NCBI GenBank assembly: GCA_021432635.1
Contig: MU270038.1
Coordinates: 1-64,000 of the forward strand
DNA from: Thozetella sp. PMI_491
Taxonomy: Eukaryota; Ascomycota; Sordariomycetes; Chaetosphaeriales; Chaetosphaeriaceae
Length of the DNA: 64,000 nucleotides
Reading direction: 5' to 3'
The notes beneath the pieces were generated by a model, which ran no database searches, had not been told where the DNA came from, and was given only the letters and a program-made list of their open reading frames with translations. This document shows, piece after piece, positions 11,920 through 23,205 of this stretch. Positions within the stretch are counted from its first letter, which is position 1. Each line of letters begins with the position of its first letter. Position numbers and translations under genes: made by a program.

Positions 11920-13844
11920 ATGACGTTGGAGGTCATCTACGTAACGCGCCACGGAGTACGTGTTGCGTGGGAACTTCTCCCGCTTTGGCCTCCCCTAGTC
12001 ACGCCCCCCTTCACGTGTATTAGACTTTCTGCGTTTCCCAGCCACAACGCTCTGGCCCTTGGTCTCTGCTCTCCCAGACTGGACAGTTTACGACAAGTCG
12101 GGCTGCCGCCCGCTAGCGTGGTCTCGGTCTCGCGGGCTCCGATAGTGCCCATTGCTCTCAGTTGGCTTCGCACCGGGGAATCGGCGGCTAGTCTGAAGGG
12201 AAGGGCCAGGAAAGGAACTTGCGATCACAGCCATGGTAGCCCAAGGCAGAGAGAGAGAGAGAGAGACGAGAGCCACTCTGCCTTCGAGGCAGCTCTGTCG
12301 GACCCGCTCTTGTGGCGACCCCCTGGACCCTACTAGCAGCGCACGCGCCAACGTGGCCTGGCTTATTCCACGTCACGTCATTGTTTTCTCTGTACGGCAG
12401 GCTAACACGAGACATCTCGCGCAGTTTCGGTCCAACTGGCTCGTCGATCACACAACTGGGCAGTACTCTGCGTCCATCAAGACCCCTACCGGAGTCCCGT
12501 CAGACCCTGCTCTCACGGCTCATGGCGTCGATCAGAGCAAGGAGCTAGCTGCCCACCTCCTCACTGTGCAACCACCCATTGACCGAGTCTACTCTAGCCC
12601 GTACTACCGCTGCCTGCAGACGGTTGAGCCGTACACGAGGCAAAGGCAAGAGCAACGGCAGCATGGACCAAGTTACGGCGCAGTGCCTGCCGGCCAAGCC
12701 ATTGCGGGAAGGGCTGCACCCCCTGGTCCGGCAACTACAGCAGGAGGCGTCAGTTCTGTCCAGACAAGTAGCAGTAGCTTCGGCAGTTTTCGGATTCGGT
12801 GTGAGAGCGGGCTGAGCGAGTGGTATGGCTCTGCGCCGTTCGATCACCCGACTTCAGCACCGCCTAAGACACTGCACGCCCTCTTTCCCGGCCTGCTCGA
12901 GCCCGCGTACGAGCCTCTGGTCATCCCGTCGCGCAGCGGCGAGTCCATCGACGAGCTGCATGACCGCGTCGCCGCGACGATGGAAACTCTCATCGCGCAG
13001 TGCGACGCCGACGGCACGCGCTCCATCCTGCTGTGCACGCACGCGGCCGTGGTCATCGCTCTAGGCCGCGTCCTTACCGGCGTCATGCCCACGGACATAG
13101 AGGAGGAAGACTTCGGCGCCTTCACATGCGGGCTGAGCGCCTATCGAAGACGGAAGCTGGGCGAAAAGGTAGGAGACAAAGATAATGGCGATAATACACC
13201 AGGTAGGACGGAGATTTGTCACGACGGCCCGATGACCCAGACAAAAGGCGAACCGTCCGTGCCCACGGGAGATTTACGTGACGGCGCTCCGAGATTTTCG
13301 GATCGCCGTGCGTCCCATCCTCAAGCAAGCGCACGTCCTCGGGCGCCGCAGTGGAGGGGAGGTCCCGGTGTCGCGGGCGGTTGGAACTGCGAACTGAACA
13401 GCGCCTGCGACTTCTTGTCCGGTGGCGAAGAGCGAGGATGGTAAGCAACCCTGTTCTCATACCTCGCATTGTATTGCCCGTGTCTCTGCAAACTACTGGT
13501 CTCGCCCTCTGCCCGCCAGGCTGTTATAGCTCTCTTTTCTGCAGGCGGCGATCTTCTGCTCTTTTCCTTTCTTTTTCTCCTCACTCTTCGCCATAGCCAC
13601 GAGCCAGCTTGCGGGGACCCCCCCTCCCTTTCCTCCTCCACGCCGCCCCAAAATTATGTTAAGAGACACCAATAAGACCGCGCTGTAGGCTGACGTAGTT
13701 ATCGGCAGGCGTTTCGCTGGTGACGAGTCGTTTCGAAAGCTTGGTCCGGACGGTACGGATGCAGGGAATCTAGGCACGGTTGTTGAGGGCAGCGGGGAAG
13801 CCAGGTCTCGACGGGAACGTCCTTCCAAAAGCCCACGCCTCTAG
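11920..13844 (+). CDS. TFC7: Histidine-phosphatase-fold protein, TFIIIC subunit Tfc7-like
   Basis: Phosphoglycerate-mutase-superfamily protein corresponding to the fungal TFIIIC tau55/Tfc7 subunit, which helps RNA polymerase III recognise tRNA genes. Exons 11920-11955, 12425-13440, 13709-13844 give 395 aa. Exon 1 encodes exactly twelve residues (MTLEVIYVTRHG), ending with the catalytic RHG (His11). Exon 2 begins FRSNWLVDHTTGQYSAS. The remaining catalytic set is intact: Arg74 in SSPYYRC, Glu144 in GLSEWYG and His218 in LLCTHAAVV, so the fold could still be enzymatically active. The family end motif GGEERGW is split by intron 2 and resumes as RFAGDESF in exon 3, which identifies the true C-terminus; reading through would give a false stop right after GGEERGW. 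Intron 1 is 469 nt and intron 2 is 268 nt, long for this window. Confidence 0.88.
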
Positions 13845-14117
13845 GTTATGGGGTGGCTCTCAGCACAGGTTATCTTTCTCGATATGCTAGTCAATATGGG
13901 ATCCTTGTAATCGTCGTTCGATCGAGTCCGTCCCAGTGTGCCGCACGGTTCGTCTCTTTGTTGCCACCAATTCATGGTCGAACCGCTAACGTGGGTATCT
14001 TTGCTTTTCCAGTGCAATCGGATTAGGCAAGTGGCTTCTCAGGCGGGTGATTGGCGATACTTTGCCATGAGAACAGGGCCGGCCAGGGGTTTCTTCCCGT
14101 ACCCTGCCGTACCCTGC

Positions 14118-14222
14118 GTGGCCTGCCTGCCTGCCTGCCTGCCTGCTTGCCTGCTTGTCTGTTTGCCTTCACCCCCCCTCCCCCCCCCCCCCCCCTTCTC
14201 CCCTCTTCTTCTCCCCCCCTCC
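14118..14222. repeat. CTGC/CTTGC microsatellite followed by poly-C/CT tract
   Basis: About eight near-identical CTGC or CTTGC-type units (14118-14166) run into a stretch that is almost pure C with interspersed T. This is simple-sequence DNA and likely variable in length between strains. Confidence 0.8.
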
Positions 14223-16558
14223 TAGCTTGAGATGCTCAATGCAGAGGGGTGATACAAGATCCTCGCTTCCCTTCTTTTGCTTTCTCGCCCCAACCCAGCC
14301 AATACGAGGAGTTCAAGGCCGTGCAGAACCACTCCCTTAAAAACATTCTAGAGCCCTCTGCGACCCTTTGGGACGATGAGAGACACCCCGAGTTCCGCCC
14401 TGGCATCGGGAGCAAGGAGAAAAGGACTGGAGTACACCGAATCGGCGGAAACAGAGCGCACGGAAGATGCCATGGTGGGACGGCAAGACCTGTCCAATCC
14501 GGCAATCCCACCGATCCCTACGACGTGGAGGAGGGAAACAAGATCTCAGACTAATACGGAACCTGAATTTTGGAGCTTCAGCGCTATTGCTGGCCTGCAG
14601 AAAGAAACCCCACCTGCGAGAGTGCAGAGGCGACTGGCGCGCCCTAAGGAGAGAAACGCCAGAGTCTCAAAACGCGGCCAGGTAGCCACCAACGTTTCGT
14701 CAAAATGCCGACAGCTCGCATTTCCGAGGTTGTAAATTTCACGGCGGGCGAGTACCGCCCTCCCTCCCTTGACTCGTAGCTGAGACACGGGAGAGTGAGG
14801 AGGGTGGCCACTCTGCTAGGGCCAGACCCAAAGAGGACAGGGGCTTGTCGAAGCAAAATGCGACAACAGAGGGGCTAGGAAGGGGACAAAAGCATCGGGT
14901 CAGTTACAGCCGCTCGGGTCCGCCAACAATGGCCACGGCTAGCTCAGGACCCTCGACGTGCGGCTGCCGAGAAGCAACACTGAGTTTCCTGATCTGGCCT
15001 GGGGTGCGTTACCAACAGCATGGTCAGGGAGAAGGAAACATGAGGAGAGCTGATTCCTGCTGGAAATGAATCCAGGTGACGCTTGCTCGGTACCCTTGCC
15101 CTTTCAGTGGCGGCGCAAACGCTATGAGGTTCGTGCCGTTTTTTCCTTTGTCACGGCATGGCTCGAGGCACTCGTCCGTGGGACGGAAACTCGTGGAGCC
15201 GGGGTAGATCGTGGGTAGATCTGACTAGCCTGACAAGAGGAGGACTCAGCTTCTTCACTGAGCCTCCGCTAGGATTTGCCTCGAGGATTGAGGGGACGGG
15301 GAAGGAAAAGGAGGCGGGCGGCAGACGGCACGTGAGTGTCATCGAATGTCGGGTGCCATCTCCCGTCCCAGACCTGACCCCAGGACGGCCTTGAAGGAAG
15401 GGAGACTCTCGGGATCGTCCCAGGGATCCCTCGCTCATCGGGTCGGTGCCCGAGGACGTGTGTGCTGAGTAGACGTCTCGCATGCAGAGAGGCAGGCATC
15501 CCAGCCTGTCTCTGGGTGTCTCTAAGTGTCTTGGATGTGCTCGCAAGGCCAAGACCCGCTGCACAATGAGCGGCAGACGAGATGTGACGTGCCAATCAGA
15601 GTCCCAAGACGGGGCGGCCGGCCTTGGGGACCAGGACCCGCATGCCGAACCAGTGCGGCTTTCCCGGTCAAGGGCCCATACGTACTTTGCACATCGATGA
15701 CCTCGAGCCGGGAGCAGCCCACGCCGAGGCTGGTTCCAGAGGAAATAACGACGATAATAATATCATCTAGAAAAAGCAACCATCGCAGCTAAGCGGTTTC
15801 GTCCGAGACACTCTTGGAGCCTTCGCTGCTGCTCCTGTTGGCTGCTGCTCCCCCTAGTCCCGCTCCGGGGCTTCAGGACGACAGGCTTCGGGAACGCGCT
15901 CCTGGAATAGAATCGCTCTTCCTAGGCCATGCAGGAATCCTGTGACATCACATATCTCACATGGCTAGGACCTGTGGGCTCGCGTCCTCAAGAGCCGCTA
16001 TGCCGCGAGGCGGGCGTTCCTACCACGTCCTCGTGCTTCGGGCTTACCAGATGCTGAAGGCTGAAGTCACAGAAGGCAGCTACGGCCTGGCCGCCGCGCC
16101 TTCCACGCTACAGGGCAGAGGCTGGTGGCCCTAGACCAGACGACTAGACAGTTGTCAAAGAGAGCTGCTGGCAGAGCATTACGCCACCCGGACAACCCAA
16201 GACTGTGCTACAATGTACAGACCCCGGGGTCTTAAAGTTTTTGTATGTGGACCCTGCATGCATAGACGATCCTCTCGTGCTCAATCCGCCCGGGCCCCTC
16301 TCTTCTTCGTTTCTAGATGCCAATCTCGGGCCTGGGCTCGAGAATTCCATGCCTCTCGTCTTTAGAGACCGCTTCCCTTGGCATGTCGTCCCGGGGAGGG
16401 TGCAGTGGCCTGCGCTGGAGGGGCGCCGGGGAGGGGGGGGGAGGGAGGCGGAGGAGGCGGGCCACGGCATGAGCCTGGAACGTCTGCTACCATCAAACTA
16501 TCAAACAGATGACGAGCGCAGCTCCCCCACGTTTTGGTGCGGATCCACCGGGGGACCG

Positions 16559-16618
16559 CCATCGAGGACCACCATCGAGGAGTTCGATCGAGGACTACCA
16601 TCGAGGACCACCATCGAG
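16559..16618. repeat. Short degenerate tandem repeat (CCATCGAGGA units)
   Basis: The core ATCGAGGA recurs four times within 60 bp, with the arrangement CCATCGAGGACCA / CCATCGAGGAGTTCG / ATCGAGGACTA / CCATCGAGGACCA and a further truncated CCATCGAG. It lies in the gene-free stretch, so it is not explained by coding. Confidence 0.7.
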
Positions 16619-18485
16619 CCCGTCTCGCTCCATCTCGTTCATCCCGGCTCCCTAGTGCAGAGCTTGTCCGGACAGGACGAGGACGATTAGGACGAAACGT
16701 TCTTGTCCCGTGCGTCACGGCTACTAGGCTAGCGAGCCAAGACTGGCCTTCCGCCCCTATCGCGCTTTCGGTCTAAGGCCGGGGTCCCCCCAGGAAGCGA
16801 TTTTGACAGGAAGCTAGCAGATAAACTTCGACCACTCGCTTAAGAGTAGCCTACAGCAGGAGAACTAGTACTATCCAGGTCTGCGTCGCGACTGTTGGAA
16901 GATGCCGACTGCCATGCCCGGTAGGTGCACAGTAAGTATTCGGCATCCGGGATTAGATATCGTGGCAGGCCCGCCCGGGGACTCAACTAGCCCACCGCCC
17001 CAGCTCTTATTTTTCTTTGACAGTTTGGTCCCCGCCCCTAGCTGGGCCTCTGCAGCTTTGGCACGTCGCCCATGGGAGATCTAGTCCGTTCCTGCTGCTG
17101 GCCCTCCCTCCCGCCACCAGCACCGCCAGTACCCGCAGCAGTTGGGCCGGATCGGCGGCCCTCCGCCGCTCTATCTCTCTGATCCTACCACCCCCTCCCT
17201 CCCTCCCCCCCCTCCCCCTCTCTCCCTCCTCACACACTTCGCAACCCTACTAGGCCTCGCCCTGTGTCACCCCGCAGCACCAGTCTAACGCCGCCACGAC
17301 AGCCGAAGGGCCCGCCTGGCCACGACGGGAGGCTCTCGACGGCGGCGGGCGGACTAGGCCACGATGAGCTTCTCCAGACACGCACCTATGCATTCCGTGC
17401 TCTAGGCGATCGATTCCGTGGCCTCCACAGTCTCGTGGGATTACAACGGACATGGCTGTGTACATGTCCGGGGATGCTACTTTTCACTCCGCTATGGGGG
17501 AGGGAGGGGAGCGTGTCGCGAGTCGAGGCTGCTCGGTTCTCTCTCCCCTCCCGCCCAGCCGCTCCTTATGTCTCGCATCCAGTCGTCATGTTGGAGAGCT
17601 TCAAATCGTCCGAACCACTACGATGCGCCTTGTCAGCCATGCTGTACAAGTTACAGGGAGCCACGGGCAAGATCGAGCGCTCCTTGGCCTCCTTGGCACT
17701 ATTGGTGTAGGAGACGGCGAGCTGAGCTCCCTTGCTTGCAGATGACCCGTGCGGGTGTTGTCTGCACCTGTGCGAATCTCCAAGCAGCCGGCTAGTTCCT
17801 GTCCAGTCCACATTTTCGAGCACTGTGCTAGATAGAATTCGCCCCGATCGATAGGTGCGCAGCTGGCTTGGCTGACCCCAACGGCGGTCGGCGGATGGCT
17901 GTCCGACTAAAGCAGGCCGGCCCCCTGCAGTACGAGGATAGACTCGAGAGCGCCGGGCCTAGCTCTTGACCGTCTTGCTTTTTCCCGCCGTCGGGCTACC
18001 CTGTGAGACACGCAGACCGCCTCCATGCTGCACGTCCCCCTCCACCTACGAGATGGGAGCAGCTGGCTCAACGAGGCAAAAGCCACTATGGAGCTCACGC
18101 TATGCCAGCTTTCCCTCGCTGTAGCTGAACGCCACTCGACACAAAGCGAGTAGATCGCAATCGAGCTGGTGGCCTTTCCTAAAGACCAAGATTTCCGATC
18201 ATTACGGCCTGTGTGAGATATCTACTGTGCCACACCCCCCCTCCCTACATCTTACCCCCAGAACAAAGCCTGGGTATATTAAGAGCCCTGGTGATCTCCC
18301 TTCAACGGATCCTTGCCTACATCCTCATCTCACAGACCACCTTGCTCGGTCAGCGCTAATTCATCACATCTCCCTTGTCTGTCTGATACATTACCTGCCC
18401 TCCCTCGCCCTTCGACGCCAGTGAGGTGACTGCTTGTGCCCTTTCCCATCTCCCTGCTTATCGACATTCTGGGACATTCTCGAAA

Positions 18486-19710
18486 ATGCTGCTCGAACAG
18501 GTCCAGCAGTTGGAAAGGAGAAGGCTCCCTAGCATCCATGAGCTTGTTCTGCCACCGCCTGCAGTTGCCTGCCCTCCCGAGCCGGTACGGGTCAGGGACG
18601 AGGAGGACTGCGCCAGGATACTCGCCGGCCTTCAGGGCCCAGGCTCCAGTGGTAAGTTCGATTCAGGTTTCGACGTTTAGACGTTACGACGTTTCGTTAT
18701 CTCTTTCCACGCCCGATTGGCGCTGACAGGGCGCAGATGAGGTCCGGTCTAGCCAGAAGTTGCCATCCATCTCCTGTCTCTTTGGCGAGCTAGAATGCCT
18801 TCCCTCGCCTGCCTACCTCAGGCGGGGGAGCTGCGAATCCATAGCATCTACAACACCATCATTGGCCTCCACCGCCAGCGTTGCGTCCTCCCCGCCCTTG
18901 TCTCCTAGGTCGCCGACCTTCAGGGTGCCGTTCAAGTTCGGGGACATGACCGCGGCCGAGCAGGTCTTCGCCGAGGCCAGGCAATATGACTTCCGGGCAG
19001 ACCACCACGGCTACGTCCGCCGCCGGAGCTCGCTGCACATGCAAGAAGGCCGTATTGTCAAGCCGTCTTCTCCCCCTCCCCATAGCCGGTGCATCGCGCC
19101 CCAGGCTCTTCACGCTGTCCAGGCACAGGAGAAGCCGCGCCGGGCACCGCCACGGTCGCGAGGCAAGCCGCACAACAATATCCCATACACTGAGGAGCAG
19201 AACCACTGGGTTATCTACCACAAGGTTGACCTTGGTCTGTCATGGCGCGAGGTCGAGGACCGTTTCAATTTGCTGTTCCCGCTTCCTCCGCCGTACGACC
19301 GCACCGACGGCGGACTTCAGAGCACCTTTTACCGCTGGAACGACCGGATGCCGCTGATGACTGACGACTGGTTGCTGGTGCTTGACGATCGCAGTCGCGA
19401 GACGTATGCGGGCGTCGGCTTCCGCACGCACAAAGTCAAGGTGCGAGCAAGTGGCAAGAGTGGCGAGGCGTCCGGCAATGTGACCCTTATCGCGCGGTAC
19501 GCCGAGCAGATCGTCGACCGGGGGTATAGCTGGATCAGGCCAGCCGACATGGCCACTGCAAGGGAAGTTGGTAAGTTCTCCAATGGCCTCGGCAGGGCTC
19601 TATTCGCGTTCTTGAATGCTATAGCTCACACAATCCCTACAGCCATCCGCCGCAGAAAACAGAGGCAAGAATACCTTGAGATGAAGGCCGCCATGCGCTC
19701 TCGGTTTTGA
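18486..19710 (+). CDS. Putative fungal DNA-binding/regulatory protein (SANT/Myb-like segment)
   Basis: I do not recognise a named family. Exons 18486-18651, 18737-19570, 19643-19710 give 355 aa. Two short Pro-Ser-Ile motifs (LPSIHELVLPP near residue 13 and KLPSISCLFGELE after the first intron) are like the short motifs seen in fungal transcriptional regulators. A Ser/Pro linker follows, then a basic stretch and the segment PYTEEQNHWVIYHKVDLGLS with WREVEDRFNLLFP and GGLQSTFYRWN, which resembles a Myb/SANT helical bundle as used by many fungal regulators. The end is strongly basic (AIRRRKQRQEYLEMKAAMRS). The last intron is 72 nt, a multiple of three, so it reads open but has clean GTAAGT/CTACAG ends. 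The first acceptor is at 18736 because the nearer CAG at 18729 would bring a stop. It sits after a 4.6-kb gene-free region and converges with the patatin gene. Confidence 0.75.
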
Positions 19711-20930
19711 GAGCAACCCACTTGGTTACGCGCCCATCGCAGCCACTGGAATGCAGGGCCGGGTGCCTGCTCCACGACTCGCTGAGGGTGCCGCTCCCTT
19801 CGGGCTACCTCTCTACTCGTCCATCTTGTCTTCTTTTGTAATGTAATTTGTACACGAATGGGCTGGCTACGATTGGCACTTGAAAGAGAATGGGGTCGGT
19901 TCACTTCTTGTCTTCTTTTCTACCTCTGTTTATTTTGCTGTAGCATACGGTGCTCTAATATCTCTTTTGTGGCGGGGGCCCAAGGCTGCATATGGAATGG
20001 TCATTCGGGGGAGGGTACGGAGGTTGGTGTTTTTGGGAGGCTCCTGTCTCGGAAAATTGATGTCTGCCTGATCTTGATTTCGACATCAAACTTGGCTTTA
20101 GGGAACTGCTGGGGCGCGGAGCGGCGTTTACATCTCTTATTGCTTGTCCTATCTGTTCTTCTCTTGACAACTGGTCCGGCAGTGCGAGGATCGCGTGTGT
20201 CTGTATTATTATTACTTATCTAGGTACTCAGCTCGGAAATGCGCCGGCGGCGCCCGGCTCCACGAACGTGTGTGCAATCTAGTATCTCTCGTTCTGGACC
20301 TTTTGGTGCCTCGCTCTCCAGAATCTCTCTCTTTCTCTCTCCCCCTCTCCGGCTTGGCTTGTTTGCCCTTGTTGGTTGGTTCCCCATCGGGCTCGGTGAA
20401 ACACGACCTCATATGAGAACAGCAGCTTGGGCTCTCTCGCTGCCGTTGATTTTGCGTAGGTGTTTTGATTGGCAATATTAAATGTCTCATGCAAGCGCTT
20501 CTACTGAGACCGGGCATGGCCAACGGGACGCTCTTCAGCAGCAACAGCATGACAAATCCACGCGAATCCCCCGTACATAAAACACACATTCGATCGACAG
20601 TGCAGCATGCAGGATGGATGATCCGGGTCTTTCGGGGCCGGCTCGTGGGCCACGTCCAAGCAGGGGCCACGCGCCATTCGAGAGTACGCTCATCAGCAAC
20701 GCTCAGCGCCGGGGCCCCACACCGACCCCTGATCCAAAAGTAAACAACGGACTCGAGACACAGTTGCTACCTACCTACCTACGCAGAGCAAAAACCAAAC
20801 TTTTGCAATACACCACGGAATCTGGTTTAATGTCTGCCCGGACCCAAATCCCGTGCTCTGCTTCTCTGCTTTCCAAGCCCAAGCTTACTGCCTACTGCCT
20901 ACTCCCGTTGCCCCTTCTCTCTGGACTGCA
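19711..20930. other. Convergent 3' intergenic region; no gene seen
   Basis: 1.2 kb between two convergent stops. T-rich tracts after 19800 are compatible with 3' ends. No convincing gene or RNA element is seen. Confidence 0.45.
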
Positions 20931-22463
20931 CTATACCCTGCCCGTCCGGCGCAGTTCCTCCAGGCGCCGGGCTTCGTCTTCGGTAGTCGGCAGCTGGCCG
21001 GGCCGACGCTCGGCAAGGAGCTGCGCGAAACTGTGCCGTAGCGCCTGGAGGCAGGAATGCCTCCACATCAGCTCGGCCGCCGTTTTCGATTGGGCTCGGA
21101 TGAGTCCGCCCGAGTAGTCCTCGAGGAACTCGTCGAGCGGCTTGTTCTGGCGCAAGTGACCCTCCCAGGGCGCATCCAGGCGCTGGTGGAAGTAGAGCCC
21201 GGGAAAGTCGCAGCGGCCGACGATTGCATATCGGCTCCTCAAGTCCGAGATGGCGCTCTGCTCTTCCCTGACTATGCTGTCGAGGCACCTGTCGAGACGC
21301 GAGTACCTGGATCCCACGGCCTCTCTCCACGGCTCACGAACATTGGAGACTGATCCTGCGCTGATGCTGACAAAGATTCCCCATCTAGCCTCCCCTCCGT
21401 AGATGTAGCCGACCTCCTCGTTAAGACAGGCGAGCGGGGTGCAACACCTTCCGGGGCCGCAGAATCTCTTACCCTGGGCTAGAGCGGGCTTGAAAAGGGC
21501 CGGGTGTGCCAGCGTAGCCATCGCCGCCTGCACGACCGTGACCCCTCTTGTCTGCACATTCGGCGCGGAGGCTGGTCTGGGATAGGACCGCAAGGACTCG
21601 TGGCTTCTTTGGCTCTCGGGCCTTTGCGCAGAGTCAGCCCACACCACCGTATTCCCCGTTTCTCGCCATTCTGGCTGGAACAGCAACTCATCAGCGAATG
21701 CATTGAAGCAGGAGCGAAGCTCTCTCTCTAGGAGGTCGGCATCGAGCAGCGGACCCTGGGAAGTTGTGCCACCTCGGCCCTCGGGGTCGGGGTAGACAGC
21801 TGCGCAGATCTTCTCGTAGGCGGCGATCACCTCAGTGACAGACATTTGGAGCCTCCCCAGCATGATCGCAATGAGACTGCCAAGTATCCGCATGTTAGTT
21901 CCCGTCTTGTAGGACGATCGACAGGCAACTGCAAGCAAGAAACATACCCTCCCGTGCCGCTTCCCCCGATGATATGAAACCAGTCGCAAGGCCGAGCCGT
22001 GCCAGCTCTGTGGCCACTACCTCTCCTGATATCAGGGGAATACCCAGGAGGTATTGCCTGTGCCTTGCTGGTGACCGCTTCCATCAATCTCTCTAGCATA
22101 CGGAGCTGTAGTATCGTCCGTCGACCACCCCCAATATCTTGCGCGCCGAGCTCTGGGTTAGCGGGTGGTAGTGCAAGGGGAGTCTTTGATAGATCTGCTA
22201 TGCGTACCTAGCGAGAGAGCGTTGATCCTAAAATCCTCTCCGTCTACGTTTGGATTTGTTTCGCAATACTCGGGCGGTGCTTCATCGGCGATGTGATAAT
22301 AGGGATGTATTCTGCCGGGCCCTGTTGGGGCAAGCGCGTAGCCAGCACGGCCCTCATAGGAATCCCCATCGTCCTCGGCCTCAAAAGAATATACTTGCCG
22401 TGTTCTCCTACGCTGAAAAGTGCTGCGGGTGTCAATATCTGCGCTTTGGGAATCTTCCTCCAT
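20931..22463 (-). CDS. Patatin-like phospholipase-family protein lacking the nucleophile serine
   Basis: Exons 22463-22208, 22152-21948, 21876-20931 give 468 aa. The patatin core starts at INALSLELGAQDIGGGRRTI (oxyanion-hole glycines at 93-95), then LQLRMLERLMEAV, a fungal-patatin-like CDWFHIIGGSGTGG (148-154) and, after intron 2, LIAIMLGRLQMSVTEVIAAY. In active patatins the elbow reads G-T-S-T-G-G with Ser as nucleophile; here the equivalent position is Gly151, and Ser150 lies one residue too early. The usual DG(G/A) catalytic aspartate motif is also not evident in the region that should hold it, although VSISAGS matches the following VSIGTG strand. Active members hydrolyse lipid acyl esters; this one is probably catalytically dead or strongly altered. 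Introns of 55 and 71 nt have GTACGC/CCCAG and GTATGT/GGCAG ends. The frame and splice sites are intact, so it is not a simple pseudogene. Confidence 0.8.
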
Positions 22464-23205
22464 ATTGACTTGCTACACTGGCCAACCCAACCGTATACTT
22501 GCGCTTGAAGGACCTTGACTTGAACACCGCGAGGTAGAGAAAGGAAGAATGAAAGAAAGAGTCAGAAGCACGACCATTTATAAAGTTATTTATAAAGTCT
22601 AAGCCTTACATTCATCCTAGGGCACTGAAATGTTGTGTGACCATCTCCGAATCGCCGGTGAAAAGCTTTGTAGGACGACAGAGAGTCTGGTGGTATGCTA
22701 TTTGGCGCCACTTGCACAAAGCAACCGTGATTCAAGTCCACAGTTTATGGGTAGGGCGTTCGATACATCTTGGTCCTTTGTAGTAGTGCTTCGGGAATAG
22801 AACAATAATTCGCAACCCTGCGGGTGGTCTTCACACTTTAAGAATGAAGTGACCATTGGTTGGGATTGCCGACAAGTTTTGAAAGCAGCCTTGTGGTAGC
22901 AGAGCAAGTCGGGACAGATCGTGTACTGATACTTGATTTATTTTGCAACGCTAGATTTAACTACTGGCTCGCATCTAGAAAGAAATGAAGAGTGCAGTAT
23001 AAAGATAAGATGCGACAGAGCCGCGAGTTGGTCGAAAAGGAGAGAGTGTATGAAGACACAATGTTTGTTTGTTGAAAGCGAGTCCAGCTGATTTCATTAT
23101 CGTACTCATCCGCAACACAACACATTTCATCTGGCAACTTCCCAGCCAAAGTTTCGGCCAACCGCAACTTTATGGGCAACGTTACTCTTCCCCCTGCTAT
23201 GCTCC
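22464..23205. other. Intergenic region upstream of the patatin gene; no gene seen
   Basis: Somewhat AT-richer than the surroundings, including a duplicated TTTATAAAGT (about 22575-22600). It probably holds the patatin promoter and the 3' region of the small secreted-protein gene. No coding frame is supported. Confidence 0.4.

Larger units (their letters stand above)
13845..18485. other. 4.6-kb gene-free stretch upstream of a putative regulator
   Basis: No frame on either strand has family motifs or splice-consistent partners; the longest (16205-16690, 161 aa; 17264-17710, 148 aa) look random. The stretch contains a CTGC/CTTGC pyrimidine microsatellite (about 14118-14166), a poly-C/CT tract (about 14170-14222), a short tandem repeat at 16559-16618 and another CT-rich tract near 17190-17235. 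CT-rich leaders and size suggest a large promoter and possibly a long 5' leader for the gene at 18486. A non-coding transcript cannot be excluded. Confidence 0.5.

Noticed and set aside
16205-17710. Frames of 161 and 148 codons as possible genes in the 4.6-kb stretch
   Set aside because: Composition is random-like, one simply runs through a tandem repeat, and no splice-compatible partner exons were found.
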